DNA of 64,000 bases from Cohnella ginsengisoli. GTDB taxonomy: Bacteria > Bacillota > Bacilli > Paenibacillales > Paenibacillaceae. Location of the stretch: assembly GCF_029525555.1 (NCBI RefSeq), contig NZ_JAPDHZ010000003.1, positions 2,046,001 to 2,110,000 of the forward strand, in the 5' to 3' direction. The notes under the pieces are model-generated. The model was not told the origin of the DNA and ran no database searches. It was given only the letters and a program-made list of their open reading frames with translations. This document shows positions 20,408 through 29,310 of the stretch, one piece after another (the stretch's first letter is position 1; every line of letters starts with the position of its first letter). The position numbers and the translations under genes were made by a program.

Positions 20408-21325
20408 TTATTCTTTTACGCCCCCGACCGTCAGGCCCTGAACGAAGTAACGCTGGAAAAACGGATAAGCGAAAATAATCGGCACCGTCGCCAGCACGAC
20501 CATGGCCATACGGGCCGTATCCTGCGGCATCGACTGCAGCACCTCGAGGCTGATGGAGCCGTTCGCCGAATTTTGCTGGATGAACTGCATGCTCGATTCG
20601 ATTCGCATCAGCATCGCCTGCAGCGGCACCTTGTTCGGATCGTCGATGTACAGCAGCGCGTTAAACCAGTCGTTCCAGTAGCCCAGCGTACTGAACAGGC
20701 CGATCGTAGCGAGGCCGGGCAGCGACAGCGGCAGCACGATGGTGGAGAAGATGCGGAATTCGCCGGCGCCGTCGATCTTGCCGGACTCGATGATCGCGTC
20801 GGGAATGCCGGTGATGTAAAACGTCCGCAGGATCATGATATAGAAGGCATTGAGGGCGAGCGGCAGGATGAGCGCCCAGATGCTGTCCTTCAGGCCGAGC
20901 AGCTGCGTCACGACGATATAAGTCGGAATCATGCCGCCGCTGAACAGCATCGTGAAGATCGCGAACAGGGAGAAAAAGCGGCGGTACGCGAAGCTGCGGC
21001 GCGATACCGCGTAAGCATACAGCGAGATCAGCAGCAAGCTGACGACCGTACCGATGACCGTCACGAGGATCGTGACCCCGTAGGAGCGCAGCAGCGTATC
21101 GCCGGTTTTGAATATATATTGATAAGCGTCCAGGCTCCAGGCCTTGGGAATGACGCGATACCCGTCCGTCGCCAGCGTCTTCTCCTCGGTGAAGGAGATG
21201 ATGACGACGAACACGAACGGAAACACGCACAGAAAAGCGAATATGCCGGCGATCAGGTTGAACACGATGTTCCAGCCCGGCGATGCCTGGTGGAAGTTGC
21301 GTTTCTTTTTCATCACGTTGGGCAC
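20408..21325 (-). CDS. Carbohydrate ABC transporter permease, LplC/YtcP type
   Basis: 305 residues, six predicted membrane helices, with the EAA cytoplasmic loop (ESGKIDGAGEFRIFSTIVLPL) that contacts the ATPase, and the ending FVQGLTVGGVKE typical of the LplC/YtcP permeases. The GTG at 21325 has AGGAGGGC 8 nt upstream. No ATPase gene is present in this locus; such systems commonly use a shared MsmX-type ATPase encoded elsewhere (family knowledge). Confidence 0.93.
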   Translation of the reverse strand: MPNVMKKKRNFHQASPGWNIVFNLIAGIFAFLCVFPFVFVVIISFTEEKTLATDGYRVIPKAWSLDAYQYIFKTGDTLLRSYGVTILVTVIGTVVSLLLISLYAYAVSRRSFAYRRFFSLFAIFTMLFSGGMIPTYIVVTQLLGLKDSIWALILPLALNAFYIMILRTFYITGIPDAIIESGKIDGAGEFRIFSTIVLPLSLPGLATIGLFSTLGYWNDWFNALLYIDDPNKVPLQAMLMRIESSMQFIQQNSANGSISLEVLQSMPQDTARMAMVVLATVPIIFAYPFFQRYFVQGLTVGGVKE

Positions 21326-21354
21326 CGGATATGCCCTCCTCTCGATTCAGGAAT

Positions 21355-22287
21355 TTAGAACAGCGCGCTGTCCTTGTCGACCTTGCGCACGACATAGTTG
21401 GACACCATGACGAGCACGAAGCCGACGACGGATTGATACAGGCCCGCGGCGGTGCTCATGCCGATCTCGCCGGTCGTCTTGAGGCCCCGGTATACGTATG
21501 TGTCGATAACGTTCGTCACGGAGTATAGCGTGCCCGAATCTCGCGGCACCTGATAGAAGAGGCCGAAGTCGGCATAGAAGATCTTGCCCACGGCGAGCAG
21601 CGTCATGATGATGATGATCGGCTTGAGCATCGGCAGCGTGATGTTGCGCACTTGCTGCATCTTGCTGGCGCCGTCGATCATCGCGGCTTCGTACAGCGAA
21701 CGGTCGATGCCGAGGATGGAGGCCAGGTAGACGACGCTGCTGTAGCCGATCGATTTCCACAAATAGACCAGCACCAGAATATAAGGCCAGACCTTCGGGT
21801 CGTTGTACCATTGCATACGGTCCATGCCGAAGTATTCGAGCGTATGGTTCAGCAGGCCGCGGTCCATGCTCAGGAAGCTGAACGCGAAGTAACCGACGAT
21901 GACCCACGACAGGAAGTACGGGAGGAACATGCCGGTCTGATATAGCTTGGCCAGCTTCTTGTTCGCCAGCTCCGACAGCAGAATGGCCAGGGCGACGGAG
22001 AATACGAGGCCGAGAACGATAAACGCGATATTGTAAAGCAGCGTGTTGCGAGTGATCGACCACGCGGCGTCCGTGCTGAAGAGAAACTTGAAATTGGCCC
22101 ATCCGACGTTTTTGCTGTGGACGAGACTGTACCAGAAGCCGTGGCGGCTGAAGCGGTATTGCTTGAACGCGGCGATCGTGCCCACCAGGGGCAGGTAGGA
22201 AAAGAAAAGGAACCAGATGGCGCCCGGGAGCACCATGAGCAGCATAACCTTGTTGCGGTTGAACGAGCGGAAGAATGATCCGACCAT
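21355..22287 (-). CDS. Carbohydrate ABC transporter permease, LplB type
   Basis: 310 residues, six predicted helices, N-terminus FRSFNRNKVMLLMVLPGAIW as in LplB-type permeases, EAA loop YEAAMIDGASKMQQVRNITLP. The ATG at 22287 is chosen for its spacing from GGAGGG; the TTG at 22296 would be too close. Partner of the permease at 20408-21325 and of the lipoprotein at 22387-23865. Confidence 0.93.
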   Translation of the reverse strand: MVGSFFRSFNRNKVMLLMVLPGAIWFLFFSYLPLVGTIAAFKQYRFSRHGFWYSLVHSKNVGWANFKFLFSTDAAWSITRNTLLYNIAFIVLGLVFSVALAILLSELANKKLAKLYQTGMFLPYFLSWVIVGYFAFSFLSMDRGLLNHTLEYFGMDRMQWYNDPKVWPYILVLVYLWKSIGYSSVVYLASILGIDRSLYEAAMIDGASKMQQVRNITLPMLKPIIIIMTLLAVGKIFYADFGLFYQVPRDSGTLYSVTNVIDTYVYRGLKTTGEIGMSTAAGLYQSVVGFVLVMVSNYVVRKVDKDSALF

Positions 22288-22324
22288 GTTCGCCAATCCC
22301 TCCTATGGTCATTTGTGAATACGG

Positions 22325-22370
22325 CAAAAAATAACGAAAGATCGGGCGAATTGCTCACCCGCCCGATCTT
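22325..22370 (-). terminator. Intercistronic stem-loop between binding protein and permease genes
   Basis: Minus strand 11-bp perfect stem AAGATCGGGCG / CGCCCGATCTT followed by TCGTTATTTTTT. It probably terminates part of the transcripts and protects the binding-protein mRNA, giving more binding protein than permease. Confidence 0.75.
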
Positions 22371-22386
22371 GCGATTTAAGTTGCGA

Positions 22387-23865
22387 TTATTTGGTTTTGT
22401 TGGCCGCGACCCAAGCGTCCAGCTGGGTTTGCGCTTCGGCGATGACCTTGTCGAGGCCGGCGGCCTTGAACTGCTCGATCGCCTTCGGCAGGTATGTCGC
22501 CGGGTCGACCGTGCCGGTCATGAGAGATGCCCAGAATTGCTCTTTGACGTTCTGGATGGCCGTCATCTCGGTGGATACCTTCGTGCTGTCGAAGTTGAAG
22601 CCCAGGATCGGGGAAGGCTTGCCTTCCGCGTTGAACTTCTTGAACTGCTCCCACTTGTCGTCCGGATCGTTCTCGTTCAGGTACAGCAGCATGTTGTTGC
22701 CCAGCGAGTACGACGGCATGTTGTAGTTCTGGGAAGCGTCGAGGTTCTTCATGTGCTTGTCGTCGATCTTCTCGTAGTGCGTGCCTTCGATGCCCGAGTC
22801 GACCATGTTGCGGAGGACCGGATCGGTATTGAGCAGGTTCAGGAATTCCATCGCCTTCTCCGGATGCTCGGAGTTGGCGGAGATCGCCATGATCGAGCCT
22901 TGCACCGACGTGTTCGTGATCACGGCGTCGCTCGCAGGCGTCGAAGTGATCGGATAGCCGTTGGAAGCCGACCAGGAGGTCTCCGCGAGCGGCTGGGTTT
23001 GCGCGCGGTCGAGCAGCCATTTGCCGGAAGTCATCAGGTCTTGCGTCGAGCCGGTCGTCGCGGCTTCAGGCGCGACGTAGCCCGCTTGGTAGTATTTGTG
23101 CATCGTGTTCAGCGCTTGCTTCATCTCGTCCGTCTCGAGGATGTCGACGACCTTCAGGTCCGTACCGTCGAGCTTGACGGCCATCGGCATGTTCGTCACG
23201 AGATAGTCGTAAGGCACGTACGGCACGTAGTTCTTGTCCATCGCGAACGGCGTGATCGACGGATCCTGCGCCTTGATCGTCTTCAGCAGCGGCGCGAGGC
23301 TGTCCAGCGTGCGGACGCCGGTCGTTTCCAGCTTGTACTTGTCGACGAGGTTCTGGTTGAAGCGCCATACTTCGAGCTGCGGGAGCTCCTTGTTCGCCGG
23401 GATGCCGTAGTTGTGGCCGTCGACCTTGGATCCGCTCAGGAAGCCCGGATCGATCGTGTCCTTGATGCCTTGGCCGTACTTGTCCAGCAGCTCGTCGAGC
23501 TCGAGGAACGCACCCTTACGCGCGTTCTGCACGTAGTCGAAGCCGCCTGCCGAGGTGAACATGATGTCCATCGGTTCGCCCGAAGCGACCAGCACCTGCA
23601 TCTTTTGCGTATAGTCGCCCCAGTCGATCATTTTCATTTTGATCGTGGCGTTGATTTTCTCTTGGGTGTACTTGCTGACTTCCGCCATGACGGTGTCGAC
23701 GTCCTTCTGCGGCGTGCCGATCGTGTACCAGATCAGCTCGACCGGTTTTTCCGATGAAGCGCCGTCCGATTTCGCCTCGTTGCCGCCGCACGCGCTGAGC
23801 GCGAGCGATAGCGCGGTGACGGCAGCCGCGGCCGTCAGGCCGGTTTTCTTAGTCATTTTACTCAT
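22387..23865 (-). CDS. Extracellular sugar-binding lipoprotein, LplA type
   Basis: 492 residues; lipoprotein signal MSKMTKKTGLTAAAAVTALS with lipobox LSAC, Cys near residue 25. Body resembles the large Lpl/YtcQ binding proteins (LIWYTIGTPQKDVDTVMAEV; YGIPANKELPQ). Delivers an oligosaccharide to the two permeases downstream. The ATG at 23865 is chosen because it opens the signal peptide and has AAGGGAGG upstream; an open frame to 23913 is not credible. First gene of the transport and hydrolase operon. Confidence 0.93.
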   Translation of the reverse strand: MSKMTKKTGLTAAAAVTALSLALSACGGNEAKSDGASSEKPVELIWYTIGTPQKDVDTVMAEVSKYTQEKINATIKMKMIDWGDYTQKMQVLVASGEPMDIMFTSAGGFDYVQNARKGAFLELDELLDKYGQGIKDTIDPGFLSGSKVDGHNYGIPANKELPQLEVWRFNQNLVDKYKLETTGVRTLDSLAPLLKTIKAQDPSITPFAMDKNYVPYVPYDYLVTNMPMAVKLDGTDLKVVDILETDEMKQALNTMHKYYQAGYVAPEAATTGSTQDLMTSGKWLLDRAQTQPLAETSWSASNGYPITSTPASDAVITNTSVQGSIMAISANSEHPEKAMEFLNLLNTDPVLRNMVDSGIEGTHYEKIDDKHMKNLDASQNYNMPSYSLGNNMLLYLNENDPDDKWEQFKKFNAEGKPSPILGFNFDSTKVSTEMTAIQNVKEQFWASLMTGTVDPATYLPKAIEQFKAAGLDKVIAEAQTQLDAWVAANKTK

Positions 23866-23923
23866 GTTTCTAGTGCCCTCCCTTATTTCTGATTCCCTCA
23901 AGCAACAATTCAACTTTAATTCA

Positions 23924-23937
23924 TGAAAGCAGTTTCA
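23924..23937. promoter_or_regulatory. cre-like palindrome upstream of the binding protein gene
   Basis: TGAAAGCAGTTTCA fits the CcpA consensus TGWAANCGNTNWCA except at one central base, 59 nt before the start codon. It could be a catabolite-repression site; an operator for the adjacent AraC-type regulator is the alternative. Confidence 0.4.
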
Positions 23938-23973
23938 AATAGAACACAAACCTAATAAATCATGTTCAAAATA

Positions 23974-24000
23974 AAGAAAGGACTGCGCGGCTGGCAGTCC
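23974..24000 (-). terminator. Terminator after the AraC-type response regulator gene
   Basis: Minus strand GGACTG / CAGTCC stem with GC-rich loop followed by TTTCTTTATTTT, 27 nt past the stop at 24027. It separates the two-component genes from the transport operon. Confidence 0.7.
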
Positions 24001-24026
24001 GGAGGCTCATATTGGCTCATTGTGCG

Positions 24027-25564
24027 TCAATGCAGGCCTTTGAATTCGGTCGGAGAGATGCCGACGTACTTCTTGAATTGCTTGTAAAAGTACCCCGTCT
24101 CCCAATAGCCCGCCTGACGAGCGATATCGTGCACTTTTAACGTAGAGGACTTCAGCAGCTTCTTGGCCTGCTCGATCCGGTATTTGTTGATATACTCGGT
24201 GAAGCTCTCGCCCGTCTCCTTCTGGAACAGCTGCCCCAGGTATACCGGATGGATGTGGTATCGCGCGCCGAGCTGCTTCAAGGACAATTCGTCCGCGTAG
24301 TGACGGTGGATCTCCTCGAGCACCTGCAGCACGACCGGGCTACGGCTGTCCTTCACCAACGAATCGACGCAGCGCTCCGCGACGGACCGCAGCGCCCTGG
24401 CGAGCTCCGTATAATCGGAAGCTGCGTTCGCCTGGGCAAAGCCCTGCGAGAACATCTCCGTCTCGTCCGAGTGCTTGATGGCCTTCAGCTCCATCTTGAA
24501 GCGGACGATCAGCTCCACCGCCACTTCGTGCAGATAGGACGGCGTGACGCCTTCCCGGCGCCTTAGCCGCTCGAGATCGGCTTCGACGGCCGCAGCCAGG
24601 CCTTCCTTGTCTCTGGCGACGAGCAGCTTGCGGCAAGCCTCCCAATCGATCGGGAACTCGGACGGCTCCGCTTCCTTGAACGGCTCCGTCACCGCATAGT
24701 CTATCCATTCGCGCTCGGGATAGATCATAAAATACTCCTGCGCCTTCTTCGCCTCGCGATAGCTGGCCGCGATGTCCGTCCGAAGCGGATGCACGCCGCC
24801 GAGCGAGAGCCTCGCCGCTTCGCCCGGGCTGCCTTTCTCGAGCATCGGCAATAGGAGGCGCGCCAGCTCCTGCTTGCCCGCTTCCTCTTCGGACGGAAGA
24901 CCGGCTACGATGACGATGTCTCCGTCCATATCGCGAAACGGATACGCGGAGGCGCTCCCCCCTCGAACGCGCGGACGACGCGCTCGAACGTCTCTTCCTG
25001 CGCCTCTGCCCCGGCGGACGGGAGCCTCGCCAGAGCGATGACGCCGTACGGCTCCGTCAGCGTTATGCCGAGCAGGGCTGCGCGCTCGTTGAACTCGGCC
25101 TCCGAGATCCGGCTGCAGATCCACCGGTACAGCGTGTTGTCCTTCATGATCTGGACGTCGTACGGCGACAGCAGCGCGTTCGCGCCTGTGCTGTTCAGCT
25201 TCTCGACGGCGTTGCTGAGCGTATCGTGCAGCTCCTTGACGTTGATCGGCTTGAGCAGGTAGTTCTCGATGCCGAGGCGCATGCCTTCCTTCAGGTAATC
25301 GAATTCGTTGAAGCCGCTCAGGATGATCGCCTTCAGGTCCGGGCGGCTCTGGCGGGCGGCGCGGATCAGGTCCAGGCCGTTCATCCGGGGCATCGAGATG
25401 TCGGTAATGAGCAGATCGACGGGCGTCTGCCCGATGCGGCGGAGCGCTTCCTCTCCGTTCTCGGCGCTGCCGACCACCTCCAGACCGAAGTCCGGCCAAT
25501 CGATCGAATCGATGAGGCCTTCGATGATGAACGGTTCGTCGTCCACGATAAATACGTTGTACAT
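24027..25564 (-). CDS. YesN-type response regulator, AraC family output (frame-broken)
   Basis: About 512 residues. Receiver domain residues 1-120 with the acidic pair VDDE, phospho-acceptor Asp 55 in LLITDIS and Lys in YLLKPIN; a middle region of about 270 residues; C-terminal AraC/XylS helix-turn-helix pair (SLKQLGARYHIHPVYLGQLF and HDIARQAGYWETGYFYKQFK, ending VGISPTEFKGLH). The frame breaks in C6 at 24957-24962 (one base missing or two extra); EGGSASAYPFRDMDGDIVIV is restored. It follows the sensor kinase by 39 nt and presumably activates the neighbouring transport/hydrolase operon. Confidence 0.9.
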
Positions 25565-25603
25565 TGTCGCGTCGTCCTCCTTCGGTCCTTCGGTCCTAGC
25601 CGC

Positions 25604-27406
25604 TTAATCCGCCAGCGGAATCGCGATGGCGACCTGGGTCCCCTTGCCGGGCTCGCTCTCGATCTCGATGCCGTATTCGGGCCCGTACATAAGCTTCAGC
25701 CGCTCGTGCACGCTCCGCAGCCCGAACGAGCTCTCGCGCTGCTCCGGATAGTCGAGCTCGGCCCGAATCTGCCGGAGCCGATCGGGGTCGATCGGCTTGC
25801 CGTTGTTGGACACCCGGATCCGCAGCATGCCCTCCGCCGTGCCGACCTCGATAGCGATACGGTTGTCGGTGCGGTCGTTTTCCATGCCGTGCACGATATA
25901 GTTTTCCACGATCGGCTGCAGCAGCATCTTCGGAATCGAGACCGAAGCGTACGCAGGCGAGCAGTCGATCGAATACGAGATGCGGTCCTTGAACCGGATG
26001 CGGAAAAGCTCAAGATACAGCCGGCACGTCTCCAGCTCCTCGCCGAGCGTGCAGTCCGGGCCCGCCCGGACCGAGTTGCGGAACAACGCGGCCAAGCTGT
26101 AGATCATCTCGCCGACGTCGCTCGCCCCTTGGGACATCGCCCGCATCCGGATCACTTCCAGCGTGTTGTAAAGGAAATGCGGATTGACCCGTGCCTGGAG
26201 CGCGGCCAGCTCGGTCTGCTTGAGCTTGATCTCCGACTTGTATTCCCGGTCGATCGTCCGGTTCAGCTCCTCCACCATCTCGTTGAAGCTCTGGGAGATC
26301 TGCCCGAGCTCGTCCTCCCGGGCGTCCTGCAGGCGAACGCTCAGATCGCCGCCCTCGACCTTCTTCATGAAGCGCACGATCTTGTTGGTCCGCTTCGCGA
26401 TGTTGACGATGAGCAGGGACGGGATCAGGACCGCGAACGCGATGCAGACGGCGCCGATGAGCACGATCGCCCGTTTCAGCCCGGCATATGCCTGCGCGAT
26501 CTCACGCTTCGGGGCGATGCCGACGACCGTGTAGCCCGCGGCGTTTTGCGTCAGTCGCGAGATATAAGCCGGCTCTCCGGTATTGCCGGTATCCTGGGAA
26601 GCGTTGATCTGATCCATGTACGGATAGGCTTGCCCGTAGTACTTGCCGGACGAGTCGAACATGACGCTGCCGTCCGGGGTCAGGACGAGGATCGTGCCTT
26701 TGAAAGGCGAGGAGACGCGCACCAGCGCCTGCCGGACCATCTCGGAGTCGAAGTACACCATCAGCTGCCCCACGTTTTTGAGCGTGCTTTTGTCGTTGAT
26801 CTGGCTCCGCATCGCGTAGAGACGCGTATCCCACTGCCCGATCGCCTTGCGGATCCACACGTTCGGTATCGAAGCATTGGGACCCTCGAGCGACATAATG
26901 TCCGGAATGAAGGAGCGGGCGGCGTTCGTCTGGTACAGCTTCGGGTTTCCGGCGTATTTGTAAACGTACATGAGCTGCTGGTCGGCGCTGTACAGAATCA
27001 GGTTGCGGATGTCGGAGTCGGTGCCGAGCTTGTTCCCGAAGTATTCGAGCGCATTGGCCGCGCTGGCGCTGCCGTTGGCGTAATTTTCGCCGAGCGTATA
27101 TTGAATGTATTGTTGATAAGAATGCCGCAGCAGGTAAGACACGTTATCCGCCAGCAGGTTGTTCCTGTAGACGTCCTGCACGACGTTCTGGACCCAATCG
27201 TACTTCGCTTCCATGTAAAGGTTGACCCGGTCCATCGCCTCGCGCTGGTCGTTCAGCTGGCTTCGCACGATGGAGGCCGAGCTGAAGTGGAACAAAAAAT
27301 AAGAAAACGCAATGATCGTCAGATTGACGATCACGGTAAACACGAGAATGACTTTCACGAACAGATTGTTCTGAAAATAGTTCCGGTAAACCTTCTTGAT
27401 TCTCAC
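25604..27406 (-). CDS. YesM-type sensor histidine kinase
   Basis: 600 residues: membrane helix 1 (residues 15-40), large extracellular dCache-like sensor region, helix 2 near residue 315, HAMP (IVRFMKKVEGGDLSVRLQD), His-kinase domain with the phospho-acceptor His in LQARVNPHFLYNTLEVIRMR, and an ATPase domain with N box (LLQPIVENYIVHGM) and G box. Start GTG at 27406 with GGGGGGAG upstream; the upstream open frame lacks homology. Pairs with the response regulator at 24027-25564. Signal inferred to be an extracellular sugar or the loaded binding protein. Confidence 0.93.
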   Translation of the reverse strand: MRIKKVYRNYFQNNLFVKVILVFTVIVNLTIIAFSYFLFHFSSASIVRSQLNDQREAMDRVNLYMEAKYDWVQNVVQDVYRNNLLADNVSYLLRHSYQQYIQYTLGENYANGSASAANALEYFGNKLGTDSDIRNLILYSADQQLMYVYKYAGNPKLYQTNAARSFIPDIMSLEGPNASIPNVWIRKAIGQWDTRLYAMRSQINDKSTLKNVGQLMVYFDSEMVRQALVRVSSPFKGTILVLTPDGSVMFDSSGKYYGQAYPYMDQINASQDTGNTGEPAYISRLTQNAAGYTVVGIAPKREIAQAYAGLKRAIVLIGAVCIAFAVLIPSLLIVNIAKRTNKIVRFMKKVEGGDLSVRLQDAREDELGQISQSFNEMVEELNRTIDREYKSEIKLKQTELAALQARVNPHFLYNTLEVIRMRAMSQGASDVGEMIYSLAALFRNSVRAGPDCTLGEELETCRLYLELFRIRFKDRISYSIDCSPAYASVSIPKMLLQPIVENYIVHGMENDRTDNRIAIEVGTAEGMLRIRVSNNGKPIDPDRLRQIRAELDYPEQRESSFGLRSVHERLKLMYGPEYGIEIESEPGKGTQVAIAIPLAD

Positions 27407-27443
27407 TTCTAAAGCTCCCCCCGCCGTCTGGATGAACGGCTTC

Positions 27444-27449
27444 ATTATA
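27444..27449 (-). promoter_or_regulatory. Extended -10 element for the sensor kinase gene
   Basis: Minus strand TGC followed by TATAAT, 38 nt before the GTG start. No good -35 is visible. Confidence 0.45.
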
Positions 27450-27464
27450 GCATGAAAACGAGGC

Positions 27465-27507
27465 GATCCCCGAGAAACGGCCGTAAAGGCAGCGTTCCCC
27501 GGGGATC
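27465..27507 (-). terminator. Hairpin downstream of eno
   Basis: Arms GATCCCCG and CGGGGATC around a long GC-rich loop, 51 nt past the eno stop; only a TTTT a little downstream, so a weak terminator. Confidence 0.45.
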
Positions 27508-27557
27508 GTCCGGTCATGCTATTCATTTGGGGGCAGCCGCGGCGGGCTAAGCCGGGC

Positions 27558-28850
27558 TTACTTGAAGTTCTTCAGGTTGTAGAACGCCTTCTTGCCCGCG
27601 TATACGGCGGAGCCTGCGAGACGATCTTCGATGCGAAGCAGCTGGTTGTACTTCGCGACGCGGTCCGTACGGGACGGCGCGCCCGTCTTGATCTGGCCGG
27701 CGTTGGTCGCGACCGCGATGTCGGCGATCGTGCTGTCTTCGGACTCGCCGGAGCGGTGGGAGATGACGGCCGTGTAGCCGGCGGTCTTCGCCATTTCGAT
27801 CGCTTCGAACGTTTCGGTCAGGGAGCCGATTTGGTTGACCTTAACGAGGATCGAGTTGCCGATGCCTTGCTCGATGCCCGTCGACAGGCGCTCGGTGTTG
27901 GTGACGAACAGGTCGTCGCCGACGAGTTGGATCTTGTCGCCCAGCTTCTCGGTCAGCAGCTTCCAGCCTTCCCAGTCGTCTTCGGAGCAGCCGTCTTCGA
28001 TCGTGATCAGCGGGTACTTGTCAACCCAGCTGGCGAGCAGGTCGACGAACTCTGCGGACGTGTAGGACTTGCCTTCGCCCTCGAGGTGGTACTTGCCGTC
28101 CTTGTAGAACTCGGTGGAAGCGACGTCCATGCCCAGGAATACGTCGACGCCCGGCTTGTAGCCGGCTTTTTCAATGGCTTCGATGATCGTGGACAGCGCT
28201 TCTTCGTTGGAGCCGAAGTTCGGCGCGAAGCCGCCTTCGTCGCCGACAGCCGTGTTCAGGCCCTTCGACTTGAGTACGCTCTTCAGGGAGTGGAAGATCT
28301 CGGCGCCCGTGCGGAGCGCTTCCTTGAACGTAGGCGCGCCGACCGGCAGCACCATGAACTCTTGCACGTCGACGTTGTTGTCGGCGTGCGCGCCGCCGTT
28401 GACGATGTTCATCATCGGCACGGGCAGCGTCTTGGAGTTGAAGCCGCCGAGGTAAGCGTAGATCGGCAGGTCCAGCGCGTCTGCGGCAGCGCGCGCGACG
28501 GCGATGGAGACGGCCAGGATCGCGTTGGCGCCCAGCTTCGCCTTGTTCGGGGTGCCGTCGAGCTCGATCATCTTGCGGTCGATCGCGACTTGGTCAAGCG
28601 CGTCGTAGCCGATGATCTCAGGCGCGATGATGGAGTTGACGTTGTCGACGGCCTTCTCGACACCCTTGCCGAGGTAGCGGTCCTTGTCGCCGTCGCGAAG
28701 CTCAACGGCTTCGTAAGCGCCGGTGGATGCGCCGGACGGTACGATGGCGCTGCCGAACGCGCCGGATTCCAGGCGAACTTCTACTTCAACCGTCGGGTTG
28801 CCGCGGGAGTCCAGTACTTCGCGTGCATAGACGTCAGAGATAATCGTCAT
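27558..28850 (-). CDS. eno: Enolase
   Basis: 430 residues, the usual length. 2-phosphoglycerate to phosphoenolpyruvate in glycolysis; Mg-dependent cytosolic enzyme. Visible: MTIISDVYAREVLDSRGNPT, IVPSGASTGAYEAVELRDGD, metal Asp/Glu in LITIEDGCSEDDW and VGDDLFVTN, catalytic Lys in ILVKVNQIGS, and the signature SHRSGESEDSTIADIAV. ATG at 28850 with AAGGAGTG upstream. Last gene of the glycolytic block, but set apart from gpmI by 618 nt of repeat-rich DNA. Confidence 0.98.
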   Translation of the reverse strand: MTIISDVYAREVLDSRGNPTVEVEVRLESGAFGSAIVPSGASTGAYEAVELRDGDKDRYLGKGVEKAVDNVNSIIAPEIIGYDALDQVAIDRKMIELDGTPNKAKLGANAILAVSIAVARAAADALDLPIYAYLGGFNSKTLPVPMMNIVNGGAHADNNVDVQEFMVLPVGAPTFKEALRTGAEIFHSLKSVLKSKGLNTAVGDEGGFAPNFGSNEEALSTIIEAIEKAGYKPGVDVFLGMDVASTEFYKDGKYHLEGEGKSYTSAEFVDLLASWVDKYPLITIEDGCSEDDWEGWKLLTEKLGDKIQLVGDDLFVTNTERLSTGIEQGIGNSILVKVNQIGSLTETFEAIEMAKTAGYTAVISHRSGESEDSTIADIAVATNAGQIKTGAPSRTDRVAKYNQLLRIEDRLAGSAVYAGKKAFYNLKNFK

Positions 28851-28953
28851 TTGAGTGAACACTCCTTGTAAGGTTTGTGATTTGTATTGCGATTGTGCGG
28901 CGGCGCCGCATCCGGCACAGCCGGGCGCGCCCGGCGAGGTGCCAGAGCGCGCC

Positions 28954-29013
28954 GCGCAAGTGTCTTGCGAAGTGCACGAGCGAGCGCAAGTGTCCCTCGA
29001 AGCGCACGGGCGA
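28954..29013. repeat. 30-bp tandem direct repeat (two copies) upstream of eno
   Basis: GCGCAAGTGTCTTGCGAAGT begins at 28954 and a close copy GCGCAAGTGTCCCTCGAAGC begins at 28984; both continue to GCGAG-type ends. Within the eno leader region. Confidence 0.75.
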
Positions 29014-29054
29014 GACACCGTGCTCCGCACCGCTTGTCAGCTTCGCTTTCTGCG

Positions 29055-29241
29055 AATAACTGTCCAAAAGCAGTTATTTCGGCCAGATCCACCGGACTGC
29101 GGCGAATAGCTGCTCAAAAGCAGTTATTTCCGCATATTTGTGCCGATTGCGCCCATTTTACATGGAATAACTGCATTTTAGCACTTATTTTCGTCTCAAC
29201 CCAAGAGCCGGAGAAAAATAGCTGCTGATATGCCGTTATTT
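29055..29241. repeat. Cluster of four palindromic repeats in the gpmI-eno gap
   Basis: Four related hairpin units of 24-26 nt: AATAACTG...CAGTTATT at 29055-29078 (perfect), AATAGCTGCT...AGCAGTTATT at 29105-29128, AATAACTGC...GCACTTATT at 29166-29189, and AAATAGCTGC...GCCGTTATTT at 29216-29241. Spacing is about 50-60 nt. REP-like extragenic palindromes or RNA stability hairpins. Confidence 0.85.
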
Positions 29242-29310
29242 CGGCGACAGCGAGGGCCTTCGCGACTGCGAATCCACAGCGCACGGTATCCAGGCTGCGT
29301 CGCCGCGGAC

